From NCBI GenBank assembly GCA_029747015.1, contig JAKOGI010000333.1:62001-126000 (forward strand): a DNA stretch of 64,000 nt, given 5' to 3'. Source of the DNA: Carnegiea gigantea (taxonomy: Eukaryota > Streptophyta > Magnoliopsida > Caryophyllales > Cactaceae). Under the pieces are notes generated by a model, which saw nothing but the letters and a program-made list of their open reading frames with translations, had not been told where the DNA came from and did not search any database. Shown here piece after piece: positions 24,274-36,080 of this stretch; the stretch's first letter is position 1; the number at the start of each line of letters is the position of its first letter. The position numbers and the translations under genes are program-made.

Positions 24274-24365
24274 TTACCCCTGCAAGCACTCATGCAAGCA
24301 CAGAGATTGATTCTAGGAGACTTACAAGATAACATCCGTGCTTGCATGAATGCTTTTAGGGGTGA
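24274..24365. repeat. Second inverted repeat, 28-bp arms
   Basis: Left arm 24274-24301 (TTACCCCTGC...CATGCAAGCAC) and right arm 24338-24365 are inverted copies with five mismatches, enclosing a 36-bp loop. It starts 21 bp after the 112-bp palindrome, so the two may belong to one composite structure. Confidence 0.85.
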
Positions 24366-24885
24366 GACAACCTAGACTTGGATCTGCCCATACCTCATAA
24401 AGTGGGATCCACATTAAGAGGAGGTGGAAGAGCAGTAGTTGTTGTTGGACATTTTAATGAAAATATGTTATTAGTGTTACTAGAAAACATGATGTGTGTA
24501 ATATCAAAAATGTTTCATAATTCAAATAAAGTTGACCATATTTCAAAGGACTAATTTTCAATTATGTTTATAGTTTTTACTTATGTCTTATTTTACCATT
24601 AGTACGTTGCATATCACTTTTTTTAATCAAACCATGTTCTTATCATGATTATATATAATATTATTGCCAACATACTATAACCACAACTTTTCTTGTTAGT
24701 GTTATTGCCGTTGTTGTAGAAAGAAAATTTAAATTTTATTCTCATTAAAATATTTCCAAAATTCTGATTTGATCTCAAGCCGTCCACTTCCCAGAAAAAA
24801 AAGGGCACAAAAATTACCTTTTTGTCCGTTCATTTGAAAGGTTCTCCCATCGCCTTTGTTAATTTACCATTCTCCTATATATGTA
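24366..24885. other. Unassigned AT-rich sequence
   Basis: Nothing recognised between the hairpins and the duplicated segment. Confidence 0.4.
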
Positions 24886-24889
24886 TATT

Positions 24890-25570
24890 TTTTCTTCCCT
24901 AATCTAGGTATAACTATTCTCATTCCTATACATGATACATAAAATACCTATTTATATTGTTGATAAAGTTGGATTAGTCTTTTTTCAATTTTAAGTTCTT
25001 CATCTTTTAATGATACTATCTTTTATAACTCTATTAATCCTGTGTAGTAACTAATATAATCCCTCATATTAATGTAATGTTTGGTTGAATATAATTTCAT
25101 ATGATCAACTTTGTAATGCAATCATGATTATATAGTTTGCAGTAATCATAATTACAAGGTAGTTATTATTTGTAATATTTTCTTATAACCAAACAAGATA
25201 ATAGAAACACAATTACAAATTTATTTGCATTACAAGGTTGTTTACATCTAACTAAACATTAGCTAATAGTCTTTGTGTTTGAATCTTCGATTTTGTAAAT
25301 ACCTTGCTCACATTGTACAATATAATTTAGTTATAATTAGTATCATTCCTATACACGTTACCCACAATATCTATTTATGCTGTAGATAAAGTTGGATTAG
25401 TCTATCGTTAACTTAAAATTCTTGAACTTTCAATGAAACGATCTTCTGTGACTCTCATGAATTTTGTGGAATAACTAAATATAGCCATGCGCATTAATCG
25501 TTTTTGCAGTTGAATACTTGATATTGAAAAGACTCTCACATTGTACTATATAATTCAATATGGAGGTGAT
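24890..25570. repeat. Diverged direct duplication, one copy with a MITE
   Basis: A block around ATTCCTATACA...GATAAAGTTGGATTAGTCT (24925-24985) and the ~100 bp after it recur at 25350-25500. The following block, CTCACATTGTACAATATAAT (25308), recurs as CTCACATTGTACTATATAAT (25531). The first copy is longer because a 181-bp MITE sits in it at 25078-25258. Confidence 0.75.
25078..25258. mobile_element. MITE, possibly PIF/Harbinger type
   Basis: The left end TGTTTGGTTGAATATAA and the reverse-complemented right end TGTTTAGTTAGATGTAA match at most positions. TAA on the left and TTA on the right flank it, in keeping with a 3-bp TWA target. The other copy of the surrounding direct duplication lacks it, which supports insertion. 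The superfamily call is tentative. Confidence 0.6.
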
Positions 25571-26030
25571 GGTATGACCACCAAAAGATACTTTTATATT
25601 CTAATAAACATCAATTGTGTAAGAAATAAATATAAAACTCATTTCTCTACCATTCAAAACCATGTATATTTGACCTCACTACTACTGCATGGCAAGTCCG
25701 ATTATCTTCGGCAATTAAGATTTTGTAGGATTTCTATATTCTTTTATAATGAAATTTTTTTGTAGGTGCTTATCTATTTAATTAGTCCGTATGCATCGCA
25801 TGCAAATCAAAACTAATAAGCAATAAACTAAAAAAAATCAAATCAAAACAAAATAAAACTTTTCACATTTATATCTGACATAAAAAAATCTTGATTTTAA
25901 CTATACATCTTAATTCAAACCAGTATTTTGTTAGTGTCCCTATGTAGTCAACATGGTAATATAAACATTGGGGTAGTTGATATTGAACCAAATGAACTAA
26001 AAATGCTATTAAAATATTATTTTTTTTTTC
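25571..26030. other. Unassigned AT-rich sequence
   Basis: No feature recognised up to the AATAT duplication at 26031-26035. Confidence 0.4.
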
Positions 26031-26035
26031 AATAT

Positions 26036-26957
26036 TGTTGGAAAATTAATTATGATTTGAAAATCCTAAAAGGAAAACTATTTTTATTAACCTTATTTAT
26101 TTATCTTAAGAAATTAATCTAGAAAATGGGTTGTTTAGTGGAGGATTTTGTGGAAATAAGTTTCATAAAATCTCCTTATTTTTGCTATCTTATTGGTGGG
26201 AGAATCTTGCCCGTGAACTACTTTGTTGATACTTATGTGGAGGACTGACAAATTATAACTCCTAATTCCTTGTTTATAGGAGAGAGATTTGAGGGATGAA
26301 AATCCCTCGGTTTTAGTTAATTGTTAGTCACAGTTTGAGCAGTAGAAGACATTCTTTTTCTATAAAAACTTTGCCTGTTGTTGAATGAGGGTAGACCAAC
26401 ACCTTGTTGTTGAATGAGGGTAGACCCACGTTTCACTTTTGTCCCTTTTGTTTTAGTACCTTGTTTTCTATTTACTAAACTTAATTATTCAAATTTTCAT
26501 CTCTACTTTATAGACGACTCTATACAGTTTGACTGTCATTTGTGAAGTTGAATTTATTTTATAAAATATTATTTTGAGCATTGAATATCTATTGGTTCGG
26601 AGTTTGCCTTGCTGCATCTGAAGAGAACTAACGGGTTATTGAATCATGGGAGATGGCCTCACTCGAAGAATTCTTACCAATGCAGTAGGGCAGTTTTCTG
26701 TCTAAAGAGAGTGCTTCAGTACTCTCCGACCTAGGCTACTTCTAAATGCTTATTATTCTCTCTATTTGCATTACATGAACTAGTTGTCTATATTAGCTTC
26801 TAATTTTGATATTGTATCATATAAGTAGACATATTTTATGTGCCTCTACTTGGTTTACATATGTAAATGTTGATCTTATTGCTGTACTTTGTTATATCCC
26901 AAATTAACAGAAAAATCCTCAATGATTTTTACAGTATTTTCTATAAAATTTCCAACA
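26036..26957 (+). repeat. LTR 1 of composite element
   Basis: Starts TGTTGGAAAATT and ends AATTTCCAACA, giving inverted TGTTGG/CCAACA termini. It is preceded by AATAT. A short tandem duplication (CTTGTTGTTGAATGAGGGTAGACC-like, near 26373-26430) is private to this copy. Confidence 0.92.
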
Positions 26958-29949
26958 TATTTAGAGAGGAAAGCCAAAGGATGTTTTATTAATGTCGGAT
27001 AGTATATTTATGAGTTGGGAGATGCAAAATAACTAATATTGTGTTGAGATGTTGTTTCATTGTGTCAGCCTTATGGATAAATTTATATTAAAGTAGCTAC
27101 TTGTTATTATCTGATTGTTACAACTTACCAGGATTTCATACGTTTGGATTTCCTATGAATTGTTGGAAGTTTACAAAACTGATATTGTTAGCAAGACCAT
27201 GGATTAGGCTATTTGAATATTTCCAAGCTTGATATACTGGGAGAATTCTTATTACTTGTGATTATTGTACTCATGTTGTAGTGCCATTAGTATTTTCTTA
27301 TTCAGATCATATGTGAATGCATGTTGGCGTTGATGTATTACGAGACGCTCAACATGTAATCCATTGGCTGTACTTGATATATTCATATATCAGAGTGCTA
27401 TGTTTGCTTATTTCGATGACCTTTGATTGAATTAACTTTTTCTATACGGATGGTGGTTAATTATGTATAACTTTGATATTATGTAATGGATTCTCACTTG
27501 TTAGGATCACAGCAGCAACTTGCAGCAACTGCACATGCCTAGAGGAGCAACAAACTCCAGACTGTGTTAGTTATGAAATGTAACAAACCTTTCTTTTCTG
27601 TTTTTAATATTCAGTTTTGGCGGGAACCTTCTCCCTTCATGTATATATGATGTTAGCACCCAGAGAGGGAATGATAATGCAGTAATGTGATCTCCTTTTC
27701 TTCCCTCCAAGATTTCTTGTTTTCTCTCTCTAAACTTAACATCACTCTTTTTTTAATTTTTTTATTTTGTGGTTGGAGAATTCTTCCATTCAATATGACC
27801 AAGATGTTATCAGTCGCTAATGGTTGAAGCAAGATTTCAAAATATTGTTATCCAGAAGGGAACAATTATACTCTTATATCCTCATTCCTGCAACTGCACA
27901 GGAGCATGGTGACCTTATAATGATGATAACATTCTCACATTAATTTCATTTTTCTTGTTGGAGGAACTGCTGATGGAATCCTCTCACCTTAATGTTATCA
28001 GTTATAGTGAAACCACTACATTCAATGGAGCTACTGTGCCTATAAAGCGTTAATGATAGAAAGAGGGGAGTATTATGGCATTCTTAGTTTTAATTCAATT
28101 TTGAGAAGTCTAAATGCTATTGTTGTATGGTAGATCTATGGTGGCTGGCATTTGATTGATGTTCTCTATTTGGCTGGCTATAGCATTATGAGCATGAAGT
28201 GATCGATTTTGGTATATCAAAAGCAGTTATAGAGTTATATAATGAGGTGCATGACCATCATGATCATTTCTTATATGTTATGAATTTTTTATATTTTGAG
28301 ATTGTCATCAAGGCAATGGCATGATTGTGGCATGTTATGTAGTTGATATTTCCATTGAGTTTATATTCACCAATTAATGGCAATCCTTTAAACTTGGGGG
28401 TCTAAGCTGACTTGTAAATTTTTCTGTCGTGGCATGATATGATGATTATTATACTTGTGGGAGTAAATCTCATTAATGAGGGGGTCTTTTACGATGCTTG
28501 AACTATCATGTCCTAGCATGAATTTTTATGGACATGATATGTGCCTCTCTTGAGATCATATTTCACTCATGTGGGCAAATATGTATAAGATAGCTACGCA
28601 GATATGCATGAAGTGATCATATATTTTGGCAAAGTGAGCATTATGTGATTGAGTATTTTATACTCACGTGCAGAATACCTCCTTTGTGATAAATTTTGTT
28701 AGATGATGGCATAAGACTATGCTTTGCCAGAACCAATAGAAATATATATATATATAGTAACATGCTTATATGTCATGTAGTTGTTGATTGATGAAAGAGC
28801 ATAGTGCACTTGAGTTATTCAATATACTCAAGATATTGTTCCTTTTCCCAGGTTTATCGGGAGACATAACTATTTAAATGTGCGGCTTGAGAAGGCTGAT
28901 TTATATGAGCACAATGAGACAATTATTTATTGATGGAGGAGGCTATGATCTGATTTGGTGTTGCATATATATTATCAAAAGATGGTCATTAAAGATGCTA
29001 TTAAATGTTGGGATCCTCTCTCTCTGATGGAAGATCAAAATCGTACTTTCTATGCACATGACTCTTGAAGATGGATTTCTATTCTAGCATTTACTTTGCT
29101 AGTTTTATTGATTTTTATCGAATATGGAGGCTGGCAATACTTCTAAATCATTATCCAAATCATATATGCTATGATAAAACAACAATGACTGTAAACTAGG
29201 AAGATTACTTCGAATTATTGAATCTTTACTCATCAAGAGGATGAAGAAAAGATTATATAAGCTATGTGACAATGAAGTTGGCCAACATAAGAAGAGATTG
29301 GCATGGAGTCAATCATAATATCGAGAGGAATGAGATTGGAGCCTAAAAATAAGTCACCACAATGGAAGCCCATCTTTGGATGTATGACGATCCCGTGAAT
29401 GAAGTTCAATGGGTAGAAAGGAAGCTATTTAAAAAGGATGACTTGGAAGAGCACAACTATTATTATAATTATACTTACAAAGTTGGGAATTCCCGGGTCT
29501 CAATCCTATGGTGTTGAAGTGCCCTTCATGTGATGATTAAGGTTGAGGTTATATACGTTTTAATGAGTCCAAAGCCATGTATTTTGTAGGGTGGTTCAGT
29601 CACAGATCGCCCTTGGACGATTCACCTAAGTTAGTGTGGCGGTGAGGTCGCTGCTATGGGAAAATGGGCAACTCTCTAATGGCACTCATGATACGAGATT
29701 CATGCGCATGACCGTCAAAGTGCCCCACCGATAGAACCATGGTGATCACCCGTACTCTGCATGTGGTGGTTTAAAATCCAACTAAAAGGACTTGGTTCAA
29801 TGTATTATAGCACTATTGTTCCTTTGGATGGAATGTCACCTGCACTAAGTGGAGCTTCAAATCCAAAAGGTACATACACCTAATACATGGTATTAATATG
29901 CTCTCCGTTATAAAATTAATCTCGTTGATTTTCAAATTATGTGGGGGAT
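26958..29949 (+). other. Internal region, copy 1 (non-coding LARD-like)
   Basis: About 3 kb with no reading frame over 60 codons and no gag, protease, RT or integrase motif. It begins TATTTAGAGAGGAAAGCC; no convincing tRNA primer site is visible, although GGTTTAGAGAGG after LTR 2 is loosely like the tRNA-Met site GGTATCAGAGC. It ends in the polypurine tract GTGGGGGAT (29941-29949). It holds the uninterrupted target sites of the Helitron (A27788/T27789) and of the CACTA element (28570-28572). It also has about 260 bp near 27498-27755 that copy 2 lacks. Confidence 0.75.
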
Positions 29950-30828
29950 TGTTGGAAAATTATTTAAGATTTAAAAATCCTAAAAGGAAAACTATTTTTA
30001 CTAAGCTTATTTATTTTATCTTAAGAAATTTACTAGAAAATGAGTTGTTTAGTGGAGGATTTTATGGAAATAAAATTCCCTTATTTGCTATCTTATTTTT
30101 GGGAGAATCTTGGCTGCCAACTACTTTACTGATGCTTATGTGGATGAGTGGCAAATTAGGACTCCTAATTCCTTGCTAATAGGAGAGAGATTTGAGGGAT
30201 AGAAATCCCTCGTTTTTAGTTAATTGTTGGCCACAGTTGGACCAATAAAAGTATTTCTTTTTCTAAAACTAGCTTTGCCTTGGTGTTGAATGAGGGTAGA
30301 GCAACATTTCACTTTTGACCCTTTTGTTTTAGCACCTTTAGTTGCCAAAATTAATTATTCAAATTTTCATGTCTACTTTATAGACCACTTTATATAATTT
30401 GACGGTCATTTGTGAAGTTGAATTCATTTCATAAAATATTATTTTGAGCATTGGATATCTATTGGTTCGGAGTTCTCATTGCTGCATCCAAAGAGAACTA
30501 ACAAGTTGTCGAATCTCGGGAGATGGCCGCACTTGAAGAATTCTTACCAGTGTAATGGGGGCATTTCCTCTCTAAAGAGAGTGCTTTACCATGCTTCAAC
30601 CTACGCTGCTTCTGAACTCTTATTGTTCTATCTATTTGCATTCCATGAACTAGTTTTATATCAATTTTTAATTTTGATGTTGTATCATATAAGTAGATGC
30701 ATTTTATGCGTTTCTTCCTGGTGTATATATGTAAACGTTGATCTTATTGTTGTACTTTTATATCCCAAATTAACAGAAAACTTCTCCGCTGATTTTTTTT
30801 TTAGGTATTTTCTACAAAATTTCCAATA
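29950..30828 (+). repeat. LTR 2 of composite element (shared middle LTR)
   Basis: Aligns with LTR 1 and LTR 3 throughout. Starts TGTTGGAAAATT and ends TTTCCAATA, a changed ...CCAACA. It serves as the 3' LTR of copy 1 and the 5' LTR of copy 2. Confidence 0.92.
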
Positions 30829-31395
30829 GGTTTAGAGAGGAAAGCCAAGGATTTTTTTACTACTTTTGGATTGTATATTTATGAATTGGGAGATGAAAAA
30901 TAACTGATATTATGATAAATTGTTGTTTCATTATGTCAGCTGTATGGATCAATTTACATTAAACTGGCTATTTGTTATTATCTGATTCTTACAAGGATTT
31001 CATACGTTTAGATTTTCTATAAATGGTTGGAAGTTTACAAGACCGATACTGGTAGCTAGACCATGGATTTGGCTACTTGAATATTTGAAAGCTTGATATA
31101 CTGGGAGAATTCTCGTTACTTGTAATTATTGTACTCATGCGGTAGTGCGGTTAAGATTTTCATTTTCGGATCATATGTGAATACATGTTGGTGTTGATGT
31201 ATCATGAGATGTTCAACAAGTAATCAATTGGCTGACTTGATATATTCATACATGAGAGTCTTTTGTATGCTTATTTCGATGAACTTTGACTGAATTAACT
31301 TCTCTTGCATGGATGGTGGTTAATTATGTAAAATTTGATATTACACGATGGATTCTCACTCACTTTTTTTATTTTGTGGTTGGAGAATTCTTCCA
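30829..31395 (+). other. Internal region, copy 2, first part
   Basis: Aligns with 26958-27788 except for the ~260-bp segment missing near 31361. Interrupted after A31395 by the Helitron. Confidence 0.85.
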
Positions 31396-31755
31396 TCTAT
31401 TATATAGTATAAAAGAAATGTTGGCTTGACTCTTCTCTCCTTGATTTGCGGAGTCAAAGTAATTTGCAGCCACTAATCTGATTTTGTAGAAAATTTTAGC
31501 CGTTAATTGCCTAACTCTTTTAAATCTTTTTTTTTCAAACCCCATATTTTTTCAGTCCTAACCCACCCTCACTTCCTCTTTCTCTCTCCTCAAAATGACT
31601 CACATTCTCTCTGTAACTGCTTTGCTCTTGATTGTTAACATGTTTCATCTTTCACTCCCTGTAACTGACACACTTCACAGCCTCCCCCTCCCACCTCTCT
31701 CTCTTCCTTTGCTTTTTGCCTGCCTTGAAGTATTAGATGGGGATTCAGGAATCAG

Positions 31756-32070
31756 GTGAGAAGAGAGAGAGTAACTTCCATCATCAGCATGTCCCTTCAT
31801 AGCAGCCACTCATCCCTAAAACTTCCCTTTCTCTTAATGGCGCTCTCAGTAACTTCCCACTCCCTTAATCTATCTATCTGCATCTCCTTCTCACTCCATG
31901 TTAAGCACCTGCGTCGTTCACTTGCCATTACAGGTTCACTTGCCATATGTGAATCTCACTTTCCAATAAATAATGGCTTCCGGTTCATGCTCTCTCTTAC
32001 CCAAATCGGTGCAGTAGAAAGCCTAGTTCATCTTAGCATCCTCGTCGGCAGCTTCTTTCTAGGCCTCTAA
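31756..32070 (+). other. Open stretch inside Helitron, possibly captured 5' exon
   Basis: A 104-codon open frame rich in Ser, Leu and His. An upstream ATG at 31737 (MGIQESGEKRESN) is in another frame. The base composition and TC-rich upstream sequence (31560-31700) resemble a plant 5' untranslated region and first exon. I do not recognise the protein, and the frame may be chance. Confidence 0.25.
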
Positions 32071-32264
32071 CCAGGATTCTCTCTCCTATCTTCGACACCC
32101 CCTCGAACTCCTCATATCCCAGATTGATCGAATAATAACAGGTGTTTGAATTGAGATTTGACTCATGACTTAGGACTTGATTTGATTAATTCAATTTTGT
32201 GAATTTAAGTCTCTATTTTTCAAGTATTTTGATTGACACTTTTATGTATTTCATGGTTGTTTAG

Positions 32265-32360
32265 GCTGTCATTCTTCACACGGATGCCTCAACTGAAGTT
32301 GGTGATGCTTATTCGTGGCTATACCAGTTTTGTGCTTCACTTGTGGAAGATCTTTGGAAG
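32265..32360 (+). pseudogene. Captured exon (unidentified gene) in Helitron
   Basis: A 96-bp, 32-codon open block is bordered by an acceptor (GGTTGTTTAG) and a donor (AAG|GTATTA), phase 0 at both ends. It encodes AVILHTDASTEVGDAYSWLY followed by QFCASLVEDLWK. The composition is that of a real protein-coding exon, in contrast to the AT-rich surroundings. Helitrons commonly pick up host gene pieces together with introns. I cannot name the parent gene. Confidence 0.6.
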
Positions 32361-35300
32361 GTATTATTATCCTTTGTTTCCCTTTCGTAGTTCCTTAATC
32401 TCTATGGTGATTTTGTTCTTCTTTTTATTTTCTTTCTGTTTTTTTCAAATGAATTTGAACCATGGAATAGATATCCATCTCTTGATTTGTATGCCTCCTT
32501 TGCTGGGTTTCAATTCTATGAAAATTGTTTTAACGTTAGTGCTTGGTTCTCATTTGTTACTAATAAGTTCTTTTTGTTAAAAGAAAATTGTACTCGTGGT
32601 TGATTTCAAGTTTATCTAATCTCTTCCATAGTTGTATTCTATGACCTGTTGTTATGGTCTAATGACATGGATCTTGGTATTTTGTTTTAGTTTTGCGATT
32701 TTAGTGGAACCCTTTTACTCCCTTAATTAACTCCTCATGTTCTTGATGAATGGGGATGGCCCATCTAATATGACTATTAGTCTTCATCTCCCCACACTAT
32801 TTTGTTTCCATCCAACTCTTTTGAGGTTATGGTGAATGCACATATTGTCAAGTTTATCACATTGTCGAGGGGATATATTAGGAGGGTGGAGCATGAGAAG
32901 AACGGAATGTGCATAGAGAGAAAGGGGGTGGGGATATGGTGGGGCAGCCAGGTGAGAATTGGTGTTTGATTTTATCTGATAAATTCTTCTTTTGACACAC
33001 TTCCATGCAGTAACAAGCCCAAATGCATCAATCAAAATTCAGCAGCACCTTTTGTTTGCCGTTCAAATCTCCTTAATGCTTCTTAGTTACTTTATTTCAT
33101 TTTACTGACTGTGCACTTGTATATATTCATCTTCTGATTATGAATTCCTTTGGTGTTTGTTGATCTTGCAAGCCCAAGTACTTCACATTTCCGACATGCC
33201 CTGTATTGATTGTGTTTCAAGCATTTGCATATCTTTGCCCTGATGAAGTTTTGGTTACACGTTTTAGTGGCCAATTTTAATATGAATAGATGAGTTATCA
33301 CTGTGTTGAAAAGAAGAAGGGATTTTATTTAGATGTACTCATTTAAGTATCCTAGAATAGAAGGTTTTGTGCTTGCAAAATACGGAAAACCAAGGAAATG
33401 GTTTGCATCAGTAATGTGTTAAACTTACAATTTTGAAGTCTGACATTGGCATAAGGTTGTTTATGTTTTTTAGCTGACGTTTGGTTAATAGCAACTCAAT
33501 TAACATTTGACTTTGGTAATGGGGTTCTGCCTTTTTTTTTTTTTTGATATAGTTTAATTATCAGCAGTAACATACACAGGTTATTAGTGCTCTGCGTTTT
33601 ACCATTTTCTTTTTTTTTGGGGCCTGTGAAGCTTTTATAGGTTTTATCTACTAGGGGAAAAAAATTGCACAACCTACATATAAGCTATTTGCCCCCTTCT
33701 TTTTGAAAGGAAAAGTTAATGATGTGCTGTGAGTGTCGACAGTAAATGTTGATGTTTTTGTTAATGTGTCAAATTCATTTTTTATAAGTATTAGGGCATA
33801 CCTTGCAAGAATATTAGTTAATTTTTCTTTCCCTATGGTGATAAATAAGTAGCGATGAGCTTAGAAAAAATTCTGCATTTTATTATTTAAATAATTAAAG
33901 ATAACAACTGTCTTTTAATTTTTATGTAGTAGTTTATGCTTGCAATACATTTTTCATATTTATGTTCAACTCATTTTTTGAGTAATATTCTATATTGTTT
34001 TAAACTATAATTTAACCATTAACAATATATTAGTTGACTCATCTCATGTGTCACTATTGATCATAAGTTGGCTTTTTGTGTTATTCCTTGGATTAAATAT
34101 AGCGATGTATTTTTTGGGGGGCATATGGCAAACCATGACACATAATTGAAGCCTTTAAATAATTGACCACCTTATAGGTTAAATTTTTTCATTTATTTTG
34201 GGAGTTGCAATGGTGAGGGGTTTGCAAAGAATGGAATGTTAGACGAGGAGAAGTGAATATCCATCTTCCATGAGAAAGATGATGTTTTCTAACTCGGGAA
34301 GAGCTTAAAGGTTACATGAGATTAAGGCATAGTGCACTTGAAACTTACTCTTGATTCAAGACTTTTCAATAGCAAAATTTTATCATCTATGGTTTTATAA
34401 TTCTCAAAAACCATGAAAACATTGAAAACTGTGTAGCTGTAGTGCGCAAGAATGAGGTTCAAGAGAGGCATGGCGCAGCAGATAGATGTGGTTGAGGCAA
34501 TGGCTACTAAGGATGTGCACCAAAAAAATATGAAGCAAAGTTGTGGTTGGACAAAGTATTCTTCAAGTTAATATCCTTGAAGAGCAAGTTCCTAATTCAG
34601 ATTTTTTTTTTTTTTTTTGGAGGTTTGATCTAAAAAGACTGCAATTCTAAAATGTTATCATTCATTAAACTTTTGTGACATTGAAAAATTTTGAAGTGTT
34701 GATGACATTGAATTTTTTATTTTTTTTATTTGAACATAACTTTATTGTTGCAATATTGACTTTATTTACAAATTTCTTCTTTAAATTTATCTTCATTTTC
34801 CTTTTGTTTTTTTGTGATGAATATCTCATATATGTTATCATAGTTCTTTTTTCTTATTTTCTTTTATCTAGCTATGAAGGTTTCGTACCTCCATCAAGGT
34901 GCCAAAAATAATAACAAAAATAGCTGATGTTGTCTAATTGGATGTTAATAGGTTTTATTCATACAGGAACAATTTTCTGCATTTCTTGAATATTAAAAAC
35001 ATTTCCTAGGGAACTCCAAATATTGGATAGTGAATTTGAGGTGGTAGTAGTCGAAATCGGTGGGAGATGCTATTTTTCTTCTACTCTTCTCACTTTTGTG
35101 GTCCCCCCCCCCCCAATTTTTTTCTCTTTTGTATCTTTGTTAGTGGTTTCCCTAAAACAACACCTCTCCCCCCCCGGCATGCCAACGTTGAAAAACTTAG
35201 CATCATGGGTGGAGCTTGACTTCGTTTGTGTTCTCTTAATTGAATGAATATTTATGTTTTCTTGAAGCTCCTTTCCATATGCTTAAGTTTAGAAGCTTTA

Positions 35301-35547
35301 AACTCGAGTGTGATGGATGAATGTTTAGATCAGTGTTGTAAAGAGTGAAATTTAGAGTTAGAATGTGATTTACCTATAACTATTAACTTCCAACTTTATC
35401 ACATTGGTAATCTTATTATTGTAGTATTTTCTAATTTGTGCTTCACACATATGGGTTTACTTTAATTAATAAATTTCATTTTCAATATATGCAGCCAGAA
35501 GCTAAGTTTTCATTATATGCCATGTTGGATCATCACCTAGAACAACC

Positions 35548-35672
35548 ATGGGTGTTGTCGTGGAGCCTCCGCGATTAGGTGAAATCGAACCCTCCATCGA
35601 TGTCATTACATCAGTTGATTGGGAGGAAGAAGTTTCTTTCTTGAGGCATCACGACAATAGTTATTTCTCTAG
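35548..35672 (+). pseudogene. Captured first-exon-like segment in Helitron
   Basis: An ATG in good plant context (AACAACCATGGG) opens 41 codons plus two bases ending TCTAG|GTAACA. The peptide begins MGVVVEPPRLGEIEPSIDVI and continues TSVDWEEEVSFLRHHDNSYF. Upstream, the AG at the end of ATATATGCAG (35484-35493) could be an acceptor in the leader. The remainder of a gene is not seen downstream. The parent gene is unknown to me, and it need not be the same gene as the 32265 exon. Confidence 0.5.
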
Positions 35673-36080
35673 GTAACAAATATATATGCATATAAATTTC
35701 ATTCTACCTTTGCTTTTATATGTTTCAGATCTAAGTATGTCTAATTTTTTTTTTTTTTGTGCTTAATACAGCGTGAAGAAGAATCAATGTAGCATTGCCT
35801 TTGCTCCACTCCCATGCCATCTGCCTTAATTCATGCTTATTTTCATTTTAGTTTACACTTGAGCATATGTTTGATTCAACTCTACGTTATGCAGTCTTGG
35901 GGATTCATTACATATTATGCACAATGTAATTATTCTCTTCAACTCTTATGCTTCCAGCATGTTTTCATTACTTACCCCATATTTTTTATCTTCGATCTAT
36001 TCACTATTCAATGATAATTTCAAAGTACCATGTAACTATTTAACAACTTAATCCCAGGGCAATGCACGTGTCATGGCTAG

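Larger units (their letters stand above)
31396..36080 (+). mobile_element. Non-autonomous Helitron with empty site in the window
   Basis: The element starts TCTATTATATAGTATAAAAG and ends GCACGTGTCATGGCTAG, that is 5'-TC...CTAG-3', and sits exactly between A31395 and T36081, as Helitrons do. Copy 1 of the host element shows the same site unoccupied (TTCCA|TTCAATATGACC at 27788/27789), so both ends are fixed to the base. No Rep/helicase coding sequence is present in its 4685 bp. The 3' end has only a weak hairpin potential around GCACGTG. It carries exon-like segments that appear to be captured from host genes. Confidence 0.92.

Noticed and set aside
30479..30829. 116-codon plus-strand frame in LTR 2
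   Set aside because: It lies wholly within an LTR, and the same frame is not kept open in LTR 1 or LTR 3.
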